Below the pieces are notes generated by a model. It saw nothing but the letters and a program-made list of their open reading frames with translations, was not told the origin of the DNA and searched no databases. This document shows positions 9,857-18,287 of a stretch of DNA of 64,000 nt, one piece after another; positions within the stretch are counted from its first letter, which is position 1, and each line of letters starts with the position of its first letter. Source of the DNA: Alteriqipengyuania lutimaris (GTDB lineage: Bacteria; Pseudomonadota; Alphaproteobacteria; Sphingomonadales; Sphingomonadaceae); contig NZ_QRBB01000001.1 of the NCBI RefSeq assembly GCF_003363135.1, positions 2,516,501-2,580,500 on the forward strand. The letters are read 5' to 3'. A program made the position numbers and the translations under genes.

Positions 9857-10426
9857 TCAGGTGTCCATGTGGGTCAGGCCGACCTTCAGGTAGCCCCAGC
9901 CGGTAACGCAAGTCAGCACTGCAGCCACCCACAGCGATGCGAGACCCAGCCAGCGGACCGGTTCGATCTCCGGCACTGCGCCCGCGAAAATCAGTAGGCC
10001 GAGCGCGATCATCTGCAGCGTCGTCTTCCACTTGGCGAGACGCGTGACCGGCACCGAAACCTGGATACCGCCGAGAAATTCCCGCAGGCCCGACACGATG
10101 ATTTCGCGCATCAGGATGATGAGACCCGCGATCACGTGCGCGTCGCCCACGATCGGCCCGGTCAGCCCGCCTTTCGCGGTCAGGATCAGGATCACTGCCG
10201 CGACCATGATCTTGTCCGCGATCGGATCGAGGAACTGCCCCAGCTTCGACACCGTGCCCTGCGTGCGCGCCAACATCCCGTCGAAATAATCGGTTACCGC
10301 CGCAGCGATATAGAGCACCAGCCCCACCGCGTAGCCAAAGGTCCAGTCGGGCCACCACAGGAACAATACCAGCAGGGGCACCGCGAAGATTCGCGACAGC
10401 GTCAGGAGGTTCGGGAGTGTCAGCAT
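9857..10426 (-). CDS. pgsA: CDP-diacylglycerol-glycerol-3-phosphate 3-phosphatidyltransferase
   Basis: This inner-membrane enzyme of 189 residues makes phosphatidylglycerol-phosphate. The CDP-alcohol phosphotransferase signature DG-x2-AR-x8-G-x3-D-x3-D is complete, from DYFDGMLAR to GQFLDPIADK. About five or six hydrophobic segments are visible. The start (MLTLPNLLTLSRI) is typical of PgsA. It is divergent from the LplT-like transporter gene at 10552, which also acts in phospholipid metabolism. Confidence 0.95.
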   Translation of the reverse strand: MLTLPNLLTLSRIFAVPLLVLFLWWPDWTFGYAVGLVLYIAAAVTDYFDGMLARTQGTVSKLGQFLDPIADKIMVAAVILILTAKGGLTGPIVGDAHVIAGLIILMREIIVSGLREFLGGIQVSVPVTRLAKWKTTLQMIALGLLIFAGAVPEIEPVRWLGLASLWVAAVLTCVTGWGYLKVGLTHMDT

Positions 10427-10551
10427 TTCGTCTCGAACGCGCCTAGCCCACTGGCGGGTCCAGAAAAACCCTCTACCGCCCTTTGCGTGAAGGGGCGGCT
10501 TGCCCTAACGGATTGGCGAAGCGGCGCGACGACGCGCCCCGGAGTGCTTGT

Positions 10552-11865
10552 ATGACCACGTTGAGACTGCTCAGGCGGCAGCGGTTCCTCCCGCTGTTCT
10601 GCACCCAGTTGCTCAACGCTTTCAACGACAACCTCTACAAGACAGCGATGGTCCTGTTCGTGGTCTACGCGGTGTACAACGATCCGGACGCGGAAACCCG
10701 GTTCAGCGCCATCGCCTCGGCCCTGTTCATCGCACCTTTCATCCTCGTATCCGCCATCGCAGGCCAGCTTGCGGACATGCGGGACAAGGCGAAGATCATC
10801 CGAACGGTAAAACTGTGCGAGATCGGGCTGATGAGCCTGGGCGCAGTCGGCCTCTTCCTCGCCTGGCAGGGGCTTCTCATCCATAGTCTGGCCATTCCGC
10901 TGATGCTGTTCGCGCTGTTTCTCGCCGGGCTGCAATCGACGTTCCTCGGGCCGATCAAATATGCGATTCTGCCGCAGCATCTGCGCAAGGAAGAGGTCCT
11001 TGCCGGCACCGGGCTGGTCGAAGCGGGTACCTATCTCGCGATCCTTCTGGGCACGATCATCGCAGGCTGGATCCCGGTAGAAGCGGCGATCGTCCTGATT
11101 ATCGTGACGGCGATGATCGGTTATGCGAGCAGCCGGAAAATTCCGACGGCCCCCGCCCTGGGCGAGATCGAACCGATCGACTGGAACATCCTGCGCTCCT
11201 CGCTTGCGCTGGTACGATCGGCAAAGAAAGATCGCGTCATCTATCTCGCGATCATTTCCATCAGTGTGTTCTGGATGGTGGGCGCGATCCTATTCATCCA
11301 GTTCCCCCCGCTGGCCAAGAACGTGATCCATGCGAGCAAGGAAGTCGCGACCCTGTTCATCGTCATGTTCTCGATCGGGATCGCGATCGGATCGGTCATC
11401 ATCAACCACCTGCTCGCGGGCGAAGTATCCGCACGCTATGGCCCGGCGGCGGTGGTTGTGATGGGTTTCTTCATCGTCCTGTTCTACATTTTCGTGCAGC
11501 AATGGCCGACGGATTTCGAAGGCGCCTTCCTGACGGTGCCCGAATTCCTCGCCTACCCGCTGGCGTGGATATTGATGGGCATCCTGCTGCTGGTCGCCGT
11601 TGCCGGAGGGGTCTTCGTGGTGCCGCTCTACGCCTTCCTCACCACGCGCGTTTCGGGCGACCGGGCCTCGCGTACCATCGCCGCGACCAATATGATCAGC
11701 TCGCTGTTCATGGTCGGCGGCGCGGTCCTGGCGATCCTCATGACCGCGGCGGGCCTGCCGATCACCGAACAGGTGCTGGCAAGCGTGGTTCTGTGCCTGG
11801 TCACGAGCTGGGTGGCGCGCAGGCTTCATGCCGAAGAGCACCTGCCGACCGTGCACCAGGCCTGA
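10552..11865 (+). CDS. MFS transporter, LplT-like (lysophospholipid flippase type)
   Basis: 437 residues with about 12 hydrophobic segments. The N-terminus FLPLFCTQLLNAFNDNLYKTA carries the FNDN pattern seen in LplT and in the transporter half of Aas-type lysophospholipid acyltransferase fusions. Start chosen at the ATG at 10552 because GGAG lies 8 bases upstream. No acyltransferase domain is fused, so this is a stand-alone transporter. Import or recycling of lysophospholipids across the inner membrane is inferred from family resemblance; another substrate is possible. It is divergent from pgsA and ends 10 bases from the convergent small gene at 11876. Confidence 0.8.
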   Translation: MTTLRLLRRQRFLPLFCTQLLNAFNDNLYKTAMVLFVVYAVYNDPDAETRFSAIASALFIAPFILVSAIAGQLADMRDKAKIIRTVKLCEIGLMSLGAVGLFLAWQGLLIHSLAIPLMLFALFLAGLQSTFLGPIKYAILPQHLRKEEVLAGTGLVEAGTYLAILLGTIIAGWIPVEAAIVLIIVTAMIGYASSRKIPTAPALGEIEPIDWNILRSSLALVRSAKKDRVIYLAIISISVFWMVGAILFIQFPPLAKNVIHASKEVATLFIVMFSIGIAIGSVIINHLLAGEVSARYGPAAVVVMGFFIVLFYIFVQQWPTDFEGAFLTVPEFLAYPLAWILMGILLLVAVAGGVFVVPLYAFLTTRVSGDRASRTIAATNMISSLFMVGGAVLAILMTAAGLPITEQVLASVVLCLVTSWVARRLHAEEHLPTVHQA

Positions 11866-11875
11866 AAACCGCTTT

Positions 11876-12067
11876 TCAGAATATGAAGACGAGCGCTCCG
11901 GTCAGGCAGACCGCATAGGCGCCGAGGAAACCCAGCCAGTCGCTTTTCGCCCAGCCCCAGCGCGTCCGGTGCAGCATCCGGTCGCGTCGCAGGTCGGGCC
12001 GCACCATCAGCGAAGCGCGGAAAGGATGGCGGGCGGACTCGTCGGTCAGAACAAGGGAGCGTCTCAT
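11876..12067 (-). CDS. Small single-span membrane protein, unknown function
   Basis: 63 residues. The N-terminal 40 are basic (RPDLRRDRMLHRTRWGW) and the C-terminus is one hydrophobic segment ending in FIF (DWLGFLGAYAVCLTGALVF). It would be anchored with its tail in the membrane and a positively charged cytoplasmic domain. No clear ribosome binding site precedes the ATG at 12067, and a longer frame upstream exists, so the start is uncertain. It is convergent with the LplT-like gene and divergent from the TPP enzyme gene. No family is recognised. Confidence 0.5.
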   Translation of the reverse strand: MRRSLVLTDESARHPFRASLMVRPDLRRDRMLHRTRWGWAKSDWLGFLGAYAVCLTGALVFIF

Positions 12068-12218
12068 GTCGGAGAGGCTTAACCTTTTGGTAAGGATTGG
12101 CGAGCGCCCGCTGCGTTGCGTCCGCGAGTGGGACAATGGCCAGCCGGCAAGCTTAACGCCCCACTTGCCGTGCCGTCGCCAATTGCCCGACGCGCATCTG
12201 CGTTCTAGGGCGCTTTTC

Positions 12219-13889
12219 ATGGCTCACAGCACCACTCCCCAGGCCGCGCGCCTGCTCGTCGATTGCCTGGCCGAACAGGGCTGCGATCGTATCTTCACCG
12301 TTCCCGGCGAAAGCTTCCTGCCCGTGCTCGACGGGCTGGTCGATCAGGCGCAGATCGATGTCGTCACGTGCCGGCAGGAAGGGGGCGCTGCTTTCATGGC
12401 CTGCGCCGACGGGGCCATGACGCAGCGCCCCGGCGTGGCCTTCGTCACCCGCGGTCCCGGCGCGACCAACGCCAGCATCGGCGTGCATGTGGCGCAGCAG
12501 GACAGCCAGCCGATGATCCTCTTCGTCGGCGACGTGGCGCGCGACATGCGCGATCGCGAGGGCTTTCAGGAGATCGATTTCCCGGCCTTCTTCGGCCCGA
12601 TCGCCAAGTGGGCCGCGCGGATCGACCGGGCGGACCGCATTCCGGAATACATCGCCCGCGCCTATGCCACCGCCATATCGGGCAGGCCCGGGCCGGTGGT
12701 GCTCGCCCTGCCCGAGGACATGCTTTACGACGAGACGTCGGCGGTGCCGCGCGCGCGGGTCGAGCGGCCCGCTCAGGCGCCCTGCCCCGATGCGATGCAG
12801 GCGATGATGGCGCTGATTTCCGATGCCGCCGCACCGCTCGCGATCATCGGCGGCGCGGGCTGGAACGCCAAGGCGCGCGAGCATTTCCAGCTGTTTGCCG
12901 AGCGTTTGGGCCTGCCGGTGGCGACGGCATTCCGGCGGCAGGATGCGATCTCGCCCTCATCCCCGGTCTATGCAGGCAACCTCGGCTACGGCCCCAACCC
13001 CAAGCTGGTCGAGCGCACCAAAGCGGCCGACCTGCTGCTGGTGGTCGGCGCGCGGCTGGGCGAGGCGACGACCGATGGCTACACCGTGCCCCCGCTGACC
13101 GACAAGGATCGGACGCTCATCCACGTCCACCCGGACCCGGCCGAAATCGGCAGCGTGTACCCTGCAGACCTCGCGATCTGCGCCAGCATGGACGAATTTG
13201 CGGAGAGCGCGGCGCTATGGGCGGGCGAGGATCCGCTGCCCTTCGACGCGGGTGCACAAGCGCACACAGAATGGACCGAGTGGTCCACAGCGACACCTAG
13301 CGACAGCTACCCGCTCGATCTCGCGGCCTGCGTGCAGTTCATGCGCGACACGCTCCCCGCAGATACGATCATCTGCAACGGCGCGGGCAATTTCGCCGGG
13401 TGGTGGCATCGCTACTGGCGCTATAATGGCTATCCTAGCCAGCTCGCCCCGACCTGCGGTGCGATGGGCTACGGCGTCCCCGCGGCGGTCGCGGCGGCGA
13501 TGCGTTTTCCCGAGCGGATGGTTGTCGCAGTGGCCGGCGACGGCGATTTTCTGATGAACGGGCAGGAACTGGCGAGTGCGGCGCAGGCCGGGTGCGACCT
13601 GCTGGCGATCGTGGTCGACAATTCGGGCTACGGGACGATCCGCATGCACCAGGAGCGCGAATTTCCCGAGCGGGTCTCCGCCACAAGACTCGCCAACCCC
13701 GATTTTGCGGCGCTGGCCACCAGCTTCGGCGCGTGGAGCGCCACCGCTAGGACGACCGAGGAATTCAGGGATGCGCTGGTCGCGGCCGAGGGGCGCAGCG
13801 GGCTGCGGCTGATCCATGCAGTGATCGATATCGAACAGCTGGCCGCCAGCGGGGCCAGCATCAGCGGACTGCGCGCAAAAGCGGGCTGA
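12219..13889 (+). CDS. Thiamine pyrophosphate-dependent acetolactate synthase-like enzyme
   Basis: 556 residues with the three-domain layout of the acetolactate synthase/benzoylformate decarboxylase superfamily. The N-terminal Pyr domain has the cofactor-activating glutamate in CRQEGGAAFMA. The central domain spans about residues 190-330. The C-terminal PP domain has the TPP/Mg motif GDGDFLMNGQEL...VVDNSGYG. No regulatory small subunit (ilvN/ilvH) lies next to it, so it is probably not the biosynthetic IlvBN enzyme. The substrate is not known; a catabolic or decarboxylating 2-oxo acid role is possible. It stands alone and is followed by a strong bidirectional terminator. Confidence 0.85.
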   Translation: MAHSTTPQAARLLVDCLAEQGCDRIFTVPGESFLPVLDGLVDQAQIDVVTCRQEGGAAFMACADGAMTQRPGVAFVTRGPGATNASIGVHVAQQDSQPMILFVGDVARDMRDREGFQEIDFPAFFGPIAKWAARIDRADRIPEYIARAYATAISGRPGPVVLALPEDMLYDETSAVPRARVERPAQAPCPDAMQAMMALISDAAAPLAIIGGAGWNAKAREHFQLFAERLGLPVATAFRRQDAISPSSPVYAGNLGYGPNPKLVERTKAADLLLVVGARLGEATTDGYTVPPLTDKDRTLIHVHPDPAEIGSVYPADLAICASMDEFAESAALWAGEDPLPFDAGAQAHTEWTEWSTATPSDSYPLDLAACVQFMRDTLPADTIICNGAGNFAGWWHRYWRYNGYPSQLAPTCGAMGYGVPAAVAAAMRFPERMVVAVAGDGDFLMNGQELASAAQAGCDLLAIVVDNSGYGTIRMHQEREFPERVSATRLANPDFAALATSFGAWSATARTTEEFRDALVAAEGRSGLRLIHAVIDIEQLAASGASISGLRAKAG

Positions 13890-13896
13890 TACGAAA

Positions 13897-13923
13897 AAGG
13901 GCGGCGCCAATGGCACCGCCCTT
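13897..13923. terminator. Bidirectional intrinsic terminator
   Basis: The hairpin AAGGGCGGCGCC ... GGCACCGCCCTT has a three-base loop and one mismatch. It is flanked by an A-run on the left, which is the T-run for the minus strand, and by TTCTTCATTT on the right. It serves the convergent TPP-enzyme gene (plus) and csbD-like gene (minus). Confidence 0.75.
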
Positions 13924-13948
13924 CTTCATTTGTGTTCAGCCGAGACGA

Positions 13949-14119
13949 TCAGATGTCGTCGCCGAGAGCGCCCTGGACTTCGCCCTTGGCCTGCTGGGCC
14001 TTGCCCTTGGCTTCCTGGCCGCGGCCTTCGGCGCGCGTTTCGGGGTCGTTCGACTGCTGCTTGGCTTCGCCGACGGCTTCGTTGACGTTGCCTTTGACCT
14101 TGCTCTTAAGTTCACCCAT
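13949..14119 (-). CDS. CsbD-family stress protein
   Basis: 56 residues, very hydrophilic, rich in K, E, A, Q and G. It starts MGELKSKVKGNVNEAVGEAKQ, the standard CsbD-like opening, followed by repeated KGKAQQAKGEVQ-like units. Start at the ATG at 14119 because GGAG lies 7 bases upstream. CsbD-like proteins are general stress proteins of unknown mechanism, sigma-B controlled in Bacillus. Here an EcfG-type promoter match lies about 50 bases upstream, which fits a general stress response gene. The protein is probably cytoplasmic and disordered. Confidence 0.9.
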   Translation of the reverse strand: MGELKSKVKGNVNEAVGEAKQQSNDPETRAEGRGQEAKGKAQQAKGEVQGALGDDI

Positions 14120-14168
14120 GTCCGTTCTCCGTTTCATTGCGTCGGCATCAGCGCCGATGTGTAAAAGA

Positions 14169-14194
14169 AACCGAGGAACAGGGACTTATGTTCC
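14169..14194 (-). promoter_or_regulatory. Candidate sigma-EcfG (general stress) promoter of the csbD-like gene
   Basis: On the minus strand GGAAC (14194-14190) is followed after 17 bases by GGTT (14172-14169). This matches the known alphaproteobacterial EcfG pattern GGAAC-N16/17-(C/G)GTT. The distance of about 50 bases to the csbD-like ATG is suitable. Part of the spacer forms a small hairpin with the -35 (AGGAACA ... TGTTCCT), so the match could also come from a stem-loop. Confidence 0.55.
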
Positions 14195-14236
14195 TATGTT
14201 GCGCAGCGAAAGCGCCCAAGCGAGTGTTTCGTGCGA

Positions 14237-14989
14237 TCAGCGCTTGGTCATGCCTCCGTCGACGACATATTCCGCTGCGCTGACGTAGCTTGCGGCGTCC
14301 GAAAGCAGGAACAGCGCCACGTCGGCGACCTCGCGCGACTCGCCCATGCGACCGAGCGGAACCTGGTTCACGACCTGCTCCTTGAACTTCTCCTGCTGCT
14401 CGTCGGGCATCCCCGTGCGGTTGATGAAGTTGGTCGCGATCGGACCGGGGCAGACCGAGTTCACGCGGATATTGCGATCCGCCAGTGCGCTCGCCCATGA
14501 GCGGGCAAGCGAGGCGCATGCCGCCTTGGTCGCCGCATAGACCGCACCCTGCGCCTGCCCGAGATAGGGCGCGACCGAAGACGACAGCAGCACCGCGCCG
14601 CCACCGTTCAGCATGCCGATCAGTTGCGCCATCTGGAGCACCGGCCCGCGAACATTGGTGTTCATCATCGCGTCGAAGAAGTCGGCGTCGTTCGCGTCGT
14701 TCTCCTGAAACTTGCCGTAGCCCGCGTTGAGCCACAACAGGTCGAGCGAGCCGAAATGCCCTTCGATCTCTTCGCCGAGAACCTTCGCTGCAGCCGGATC
14801 GGCGGCGTCGTTCTTGAGCACCAGCGACCCCTCGGGCAGCGCATCGCGCGCATCCTCGAGGTGGTCGTCGCTGTGCCCAGTCACTGCGACGCGCCCGCCT
14901 TCGGCCGCGATGACCTTGGCGGCTTCCAGCCCGAAACCGCTGGTGCCGCCCGTGATGAGCGCTTTCTTTCCTTCGAAACGATTGGCCAT
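14237..14989 (-). CDS. Short-chain dehydrogenase/reductase
   Basis: A classical SDR of 250 residues. The cofactor motif TGGTSGFG at the N-terminus is followed by TGHSDDHL, which lacks the acidic residue at the end of beta-2 and may therefore prefer NADP(H). NAGYG is seen in the middle. The catalytic serine is in LLSSSVAPY and the YxxxK pair in YAATKAA. The C-terminal AAEYVVDGGMTKR is typical. The substrate cannot be told. It is followed downstream by the csbD-like gene, about 117 bases away, so joint stress control is possible but unproven. Confidence 0.9.
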   Translation of the reverse strand: MANRFEGKKALITGGTSGFGLEAAKVIAAEGGRVAVTGHSDDHLEDARDALPEGSLVLKNDAADPAAAKVLGEEIEGHFGSLDLLWLNAGYGKFQENDANDADFFDAMMNTNVRGPVLQMAQLIGMLNGGGAVLLSSSVAPYLGQAQGAVYAATKAACASLARSWASALADRNIRVNSVCPGPIATNFINRTGMPDEQQEKFKEQVVNQVPLGRMGESREVADVALFLLSDAASYVSAAEYVVDGGMTKR

Positions 14990-15081
14990 TGCCTGATCTC
15001 CTGTCTGATTCTTCGTTCAGACCATCAATCGGCGAGCGGCGAGGCGCGTTCCGCTGAGCAGGGGGTGACTTTGGGCGGTAG

Positions 15082-15489
15082 TCAGATCCCCGCCATCTCG
15101 AGGATGACCGACCATTCCTCGGGCATGACCTCGCATACGGAAAGGCGCGAGAGCTTCACCAGCTGCATTTCGGCCAGCTGCGGTTCGGCCTTGATCGCCT
15201 TCAGCGTCACGACATGGGGCAGCTTGGTCCTGGGCTTGACGCGCACCGCCGCCCACTTGCCGCTTTCGTCGGTCGGGTCGGTCATGCCGGCTTCGCTGAT
15301 TTCGACGATCCCGACGATCTCGCGCCCAATATTCGAATGGTAGAAGAACGCCTGATCGCCCACCTCCATCGCGGCGAGATTGTTCTTCGCCTGGTGGTTG
15401 CGGACGCCGTCCCAAACACCCTCGCCATCCTTTTCGAGGTCGTCCCAGCCGTAGACGTCGGGTTCGGATTTCATCAGCCAGTAGCGCAA
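15082..15489 (-). CDS. EVE-domain protein (PUA-like, modified-base binding fold)
   Basis: About 135 residues forming a single EVE domain. The start RYWLMKSEPDVYGWDDL and the blocks VWDGVRNHQAKNNL and DQAFFYHSN are the family hallmarks. EVE domains belong to the PUA superfamily and are thought to bind modified bases in DNA or RNA. No ATG precedes the conserved RYWLMKSEP motif. I chose TTG at 15489 because GGAG lies 9 bases upstream; TTG 15504 is the alternative. This stand-alone version is a common alphaproteobacterial housekeeping gene, and no restriction gene is nearby. Confidence 0.88.
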   Translation of the reverse strand: MRYWLMKSEPDVYGWDDLEKDGEGVWDGVRNHQAKNNLAAMEVGDQAFFYHSNIGREIVGIVEISEAGMTDPTDESGKWAAVRVKPRTKLPHVVTLKAIKAEPQLAEMQLVKLSRLSVCEVMPEEWSVILEMAGI

Positions 15490-15723
15490 GGGGTCGATCT
15501 CCAATTATTCGTGCGGTCAAAAGTTGATGTCGCGCCCGATGGCCCGGAAAGATCCTGGACGCAATCGCTGGGCCAAGTGTCCGTAATCTTTACGCTTTGC
15601 AAACAGTTAGGGCCCTACCTGCAGGGTCACGTACCCTTATTTACCCGATTTTCAGGCTCCTTTGCCATTAATGGAGGCGGACGAGAAACCATCATTTTCG
15701 TGGGATCGAGATTGCACCGAGAC

Positions 15724-17394
15724 ATGGGGACCAAGAAAGACAAACGGCCTCGCCTCGAGACGGCGCAGCGCGACATCGTGATGCTCGGCATCGCGACCGC
15801 AGCGATCATCATGTTCGTCGGCATCGGCGGCACGGTGATGCCCCAGGTTGCGCGCCATCTTTTCGACCGGTCGGTCGCCCCACCCGACAGTGCCCTCGTC
15901 AATGCCCTCCTCCTCAATATCGCCTTGATCATCTTCGGCTGGCGCCGTTATGCAGACCTCCAGAAGGAAATCGAACAGCGGCGCGAGGCGGAAGAGCGCG
16001 CCAAGCACCTCTCTCAGATCGATCCACTGACGGGCTGCTACAACCGGCGCTCGGCAACCGAAAAGCTCATGGAAGCGCTGCGTGCGGTGGGCAGCGCCCA
16101 CAAGGGCGCAGCGTTCGTCATGATCGACCTCGACGGGTTCAAGGAAATCAACGACAGCAACGGGCACCAGGCAGGCGACGAAGTCCTGCTGGCCATTGCC
16201 CGGCGGCTGAAAAGGATCGCGCCGGCCGGAGCGAGCGTCGCGCGCCTCGGCGGCGACGAGTTCGCAGTCATCATCCCCGTGGTAGACCGGGAAGCGGAAG
16301 AGCTCGAACTCTGGGCATGCGAAATGACCGGAGCGATCGCGAAGCCGATCGACACCGAAATGGGCCCGCTGGAAGTCACGATTTCGGCGGGCATTGCGAT
16401 CGAGACGCAGCCCCAGGCGGCCACGGACATGGAACGTGCGGCGCGCAAGCTGATGCACCGCGCCGACCTTGCGATGTACCATGCCAAGAAGGAAGGCCGG
16501 AACCGCTACTGCTGGTTCGACAGGGCGATGGAAGTAGAGGCACGGGTGCGCCGCGAGATGGAAAGCGCGATCCGCCACGGGCTGGAGCGCGGCGAATTCA
16601 CTCCGCATTACGAACAGCAGATCGATCTCGAAACGGGCAAGCTGGTCGGCTTCGAAATGCTCGCACGCTGGAATTCGGCCGAGCTGGGCGAGGTCGCGCC
16701 CGACATCTTCATTCCCGTGGCCGAAAACTGCGGCCTGATCGGCCCGCTGTCGGAAACGCTGATCCGGCGCGCGCTCAGCGACGCACGCAGCTGGCACCAC
16801 AGCCTGACCCTTTCGGTCAATATCTCGGCCATGCAGCTGCGCGATCCGTGGTTTCCGCAAAAGCTCCTGAAGCTCTTGATCAGCAGCGAATTTCCGCCGG
16901 CCCGCCTCGATGTGGAAATTTCCGAAAGCTGCCTGCAGGAGGATTTGATCGGGGCCCAGGCGATGATCCTCAGCCTCAAGAATCTCGGCGTGGGCGTCAG
17001 CCTCGACGATTTCGGCACCGGTTTCTCGACCCTCACGCAGCTGCGCAGCCTGCCGTTCGACCGGGTCAAGATCGACAAGAGCTTCGTGGGCGAACTGCGC
17101 CGCGTGGCCGAAGCGGCACCGGGCGTGGTCAAGAACCGGAGGGACGAGGACCACATCGTCAGCACGCTCGTCTCGCTCGGCAAGGGGCTCCAGATCCCCG
17201 TGACCGCCGAAGGGATCGAGGATGCCTCGATCCTCGAAACGCTGCGCCAGATGGGCGAGATGAAAGGCCAGGGCTACCTCTATGGCAGGCCCGAGGACGC
17301 GGCGGCAGTGATGACGCGGCTGAGAGAGCTGGACATGCTGGCCGAAGGCAACCAGCCGCCGCCACCCCAGGGCGAAGAGCGCAAGCGCGCCTGA
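15724..17394 (+). CDS. Membrane-bound GGDEF-EAL bifunctional cyclic di-GMP protein
   Basis: 556 residues from the ATG at 15724. Two N-terminal membrane segments (IVMLGIATAAIIMFVGIGG and LVNALLLNIALIIFGW) enclose a short periplasmic loop. A coiled linker leads into the GGDEF domain (IDPLTGCYNRRSA), with an intact GGDEF at about residues 176-180 and no RxxD inhibitory site in front. The EAL domain follows with EML at about residue 311 in place of EAL, and DDFGTGFSTL, KIDKSF and TAEGIED all present, so phosphodiesterase activity is plausible. A CSS or other long periplasmic sensor is absent. About 234 bases upstream are without a gene. It is the second cyclic di-GMP gene in this window. Confidence 0.93.
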   Translation: MGTKKDKRPRLETAQRDIVMLGIATAAIIMFVGIGGTVMPQVARHLFDRSVAPPDSALVNALLLNIALIIFGWRRYADLQKEIEQRREAEERAKHLSQIDPLTGCYNRRSATEKLMEALRAVGSAHKGAAFVMIDLDGFKEINDSNGHQAGDEVLLAIARRLKRIAPAGASVARLGGDEFAVIIPVVDREAEELELWACEMTGAIAKPIDTEMGPLEVTISAGIAIETQPQAATDMERAARKLMHRADLAMYHAKKEGRNRYCWFDRAMEVEARVRREMESAIRHGLERGEFTPHYEQQIDLETGKLVGFEMLARWNSAELGEVAPDIFIPVAENCGLIGPLSETLIRRALSDARSWHHSLTLSVNISAMQLRDPWFPQKLLKLLISSEFPPARLDVEISESCLQEDLIGAQAMILSLKNLGVGVSLDDFGTGFSTLTQLRSLPFDRVKIDKSFVGELRRVAEAAPGVVKNRRDEDHIVSTLVSLGKGLQIPVTAEGIEDASILETLRQMGEMKGQGYLYGRPEDAAAVMTRLRELDMLAEGNQPPPPQGEERKRA

Positions 17395-17465
17395 GCGTCG
17401 CTCCATTGGGGCTCAGGCTCCAACCGGGCCCAAGCGGCCTTTACCTTGCCCCTGCCCCACCATAG

Positions 17466-18287
17466 ATGCTTGGCATCATGCGGGTTCCCTTCATCAAGAT
17501 GCACGGCCTCGGCAATGATTTCGCGATCCTCGACGGGCGCGAGATCGATCTGCCGCGCCTGTCCGACGCGCAGGTTCGTGCGCTGGCGGACCGGCATCGC
17601 GGCATCGGCTTCGACCAGCTGATCCTGCTGTCGCCTTCGCGAGAAGCAGACATGACGATGCGCATCCACAATGCCGACGGCGGCGAAGTAGAAGCCTGCG
17701 GCAATGCCACGCGCGCGGTCGCGGTGCTTCACGGCGCGCCTGCCAGCATACAGACCACTGGCGGTGTTCTGCAGGTGCGCCCGGCGGACGGCGCGGCGGA
17801 AGTCGCGATGGGCCGCCCCCGCTTCGGCTGGGAGGAGATCCCGCTCGCCTATGCGATGGACACGCGCGACATGCCGCTGGGCTGGGACATGCTCGAGCGG
17901 CCGGGCGCGGCGAATGTCGGCAATCCGCACGTCGTCTTCTTCATAGACGATGTGGACGCCGTGCCGCTCGACCGGCTCGGCCCCGAGATCGAGATCGACG
18001 CGCTCTTCCCCGAGCGGATCAACGTGAACGTCGCGCAGGTCGTATCGCGCGATGCGATCAGGCTGCGCGTGTGGGAGCGCGGCGCGGGCCTTACGCTCGC
18101 CTGCGGCACGGGCGCCTGCGCCACGGCTGCGGTCGCATACCGGCGCGGGCTGGTCGACGCAGAGGTTTCGGTCACCCTCCCCGGCGGCACGCTGACGATC
18201 CGCCACGACGAAGACGGCGGCATCCACATGAGCGGGCCCGCGACCGAGAGCTATCGCGGGACCTTCGAGCTGGACGATTTCACGTGA
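17466..18287 (+). CDS. dapF: Diaminopimelate epimerase
   Basis: Converts LL- to meso-diaminopimelate for lysine and peptidoglycan. 273 residues. The two catalytic cysteines are in EACGNATRAV and LACGTGACAT. FIKMHGLGNDF at the N-terminus is the signature start. Translation may begin at the ATG at 17466 or at 17478 (MRVPFIKMHG); neither has a good ribosome binding site. Its last four bases (GTGA) overlap the GTG start of mtaB, beginning a tight dapF-mtaB-ftsY operon. Confidence 0.96.
   Translation: MLGIMRVPFIKMHGLGNDFAILDGREIDLPRLSDAQVRALADRHRGIGFDQLILLSPSREADMTMRIHNADGGEVEACGNATRAVAVLHGAPASIQTTGGVLQVRPADGAAEVAMGRPRFGWEEIPLAYAMDTRDMPLGWDMLERPGAANVGNPHVVFFIDDVDAVPLDRLGPEIEIDALFPERINVNVAQVVSRDAIRLRVWERGAGLTLACGTGACATAAVAYRRGLVDAEVSVTLPGGTLTIRHDEDGGIHMSGPATESYRGTFELDDFT

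Noticed and set aside
12079..12093. TTAA-N7-GTAA resembling a CtrA site upstream of the genes at 12067 and 12219
   Set aside because: The second half-site is imperfect and no TTAACC context supports it; chance match likely.
15082..15489. EVE protein as part of a modification-dependent restriction system
   Set aside because: No nuclease, McrB-like ATPase or methyltransferase gene is nearby; stand-alone EVE proteins are common housekeeping genes.
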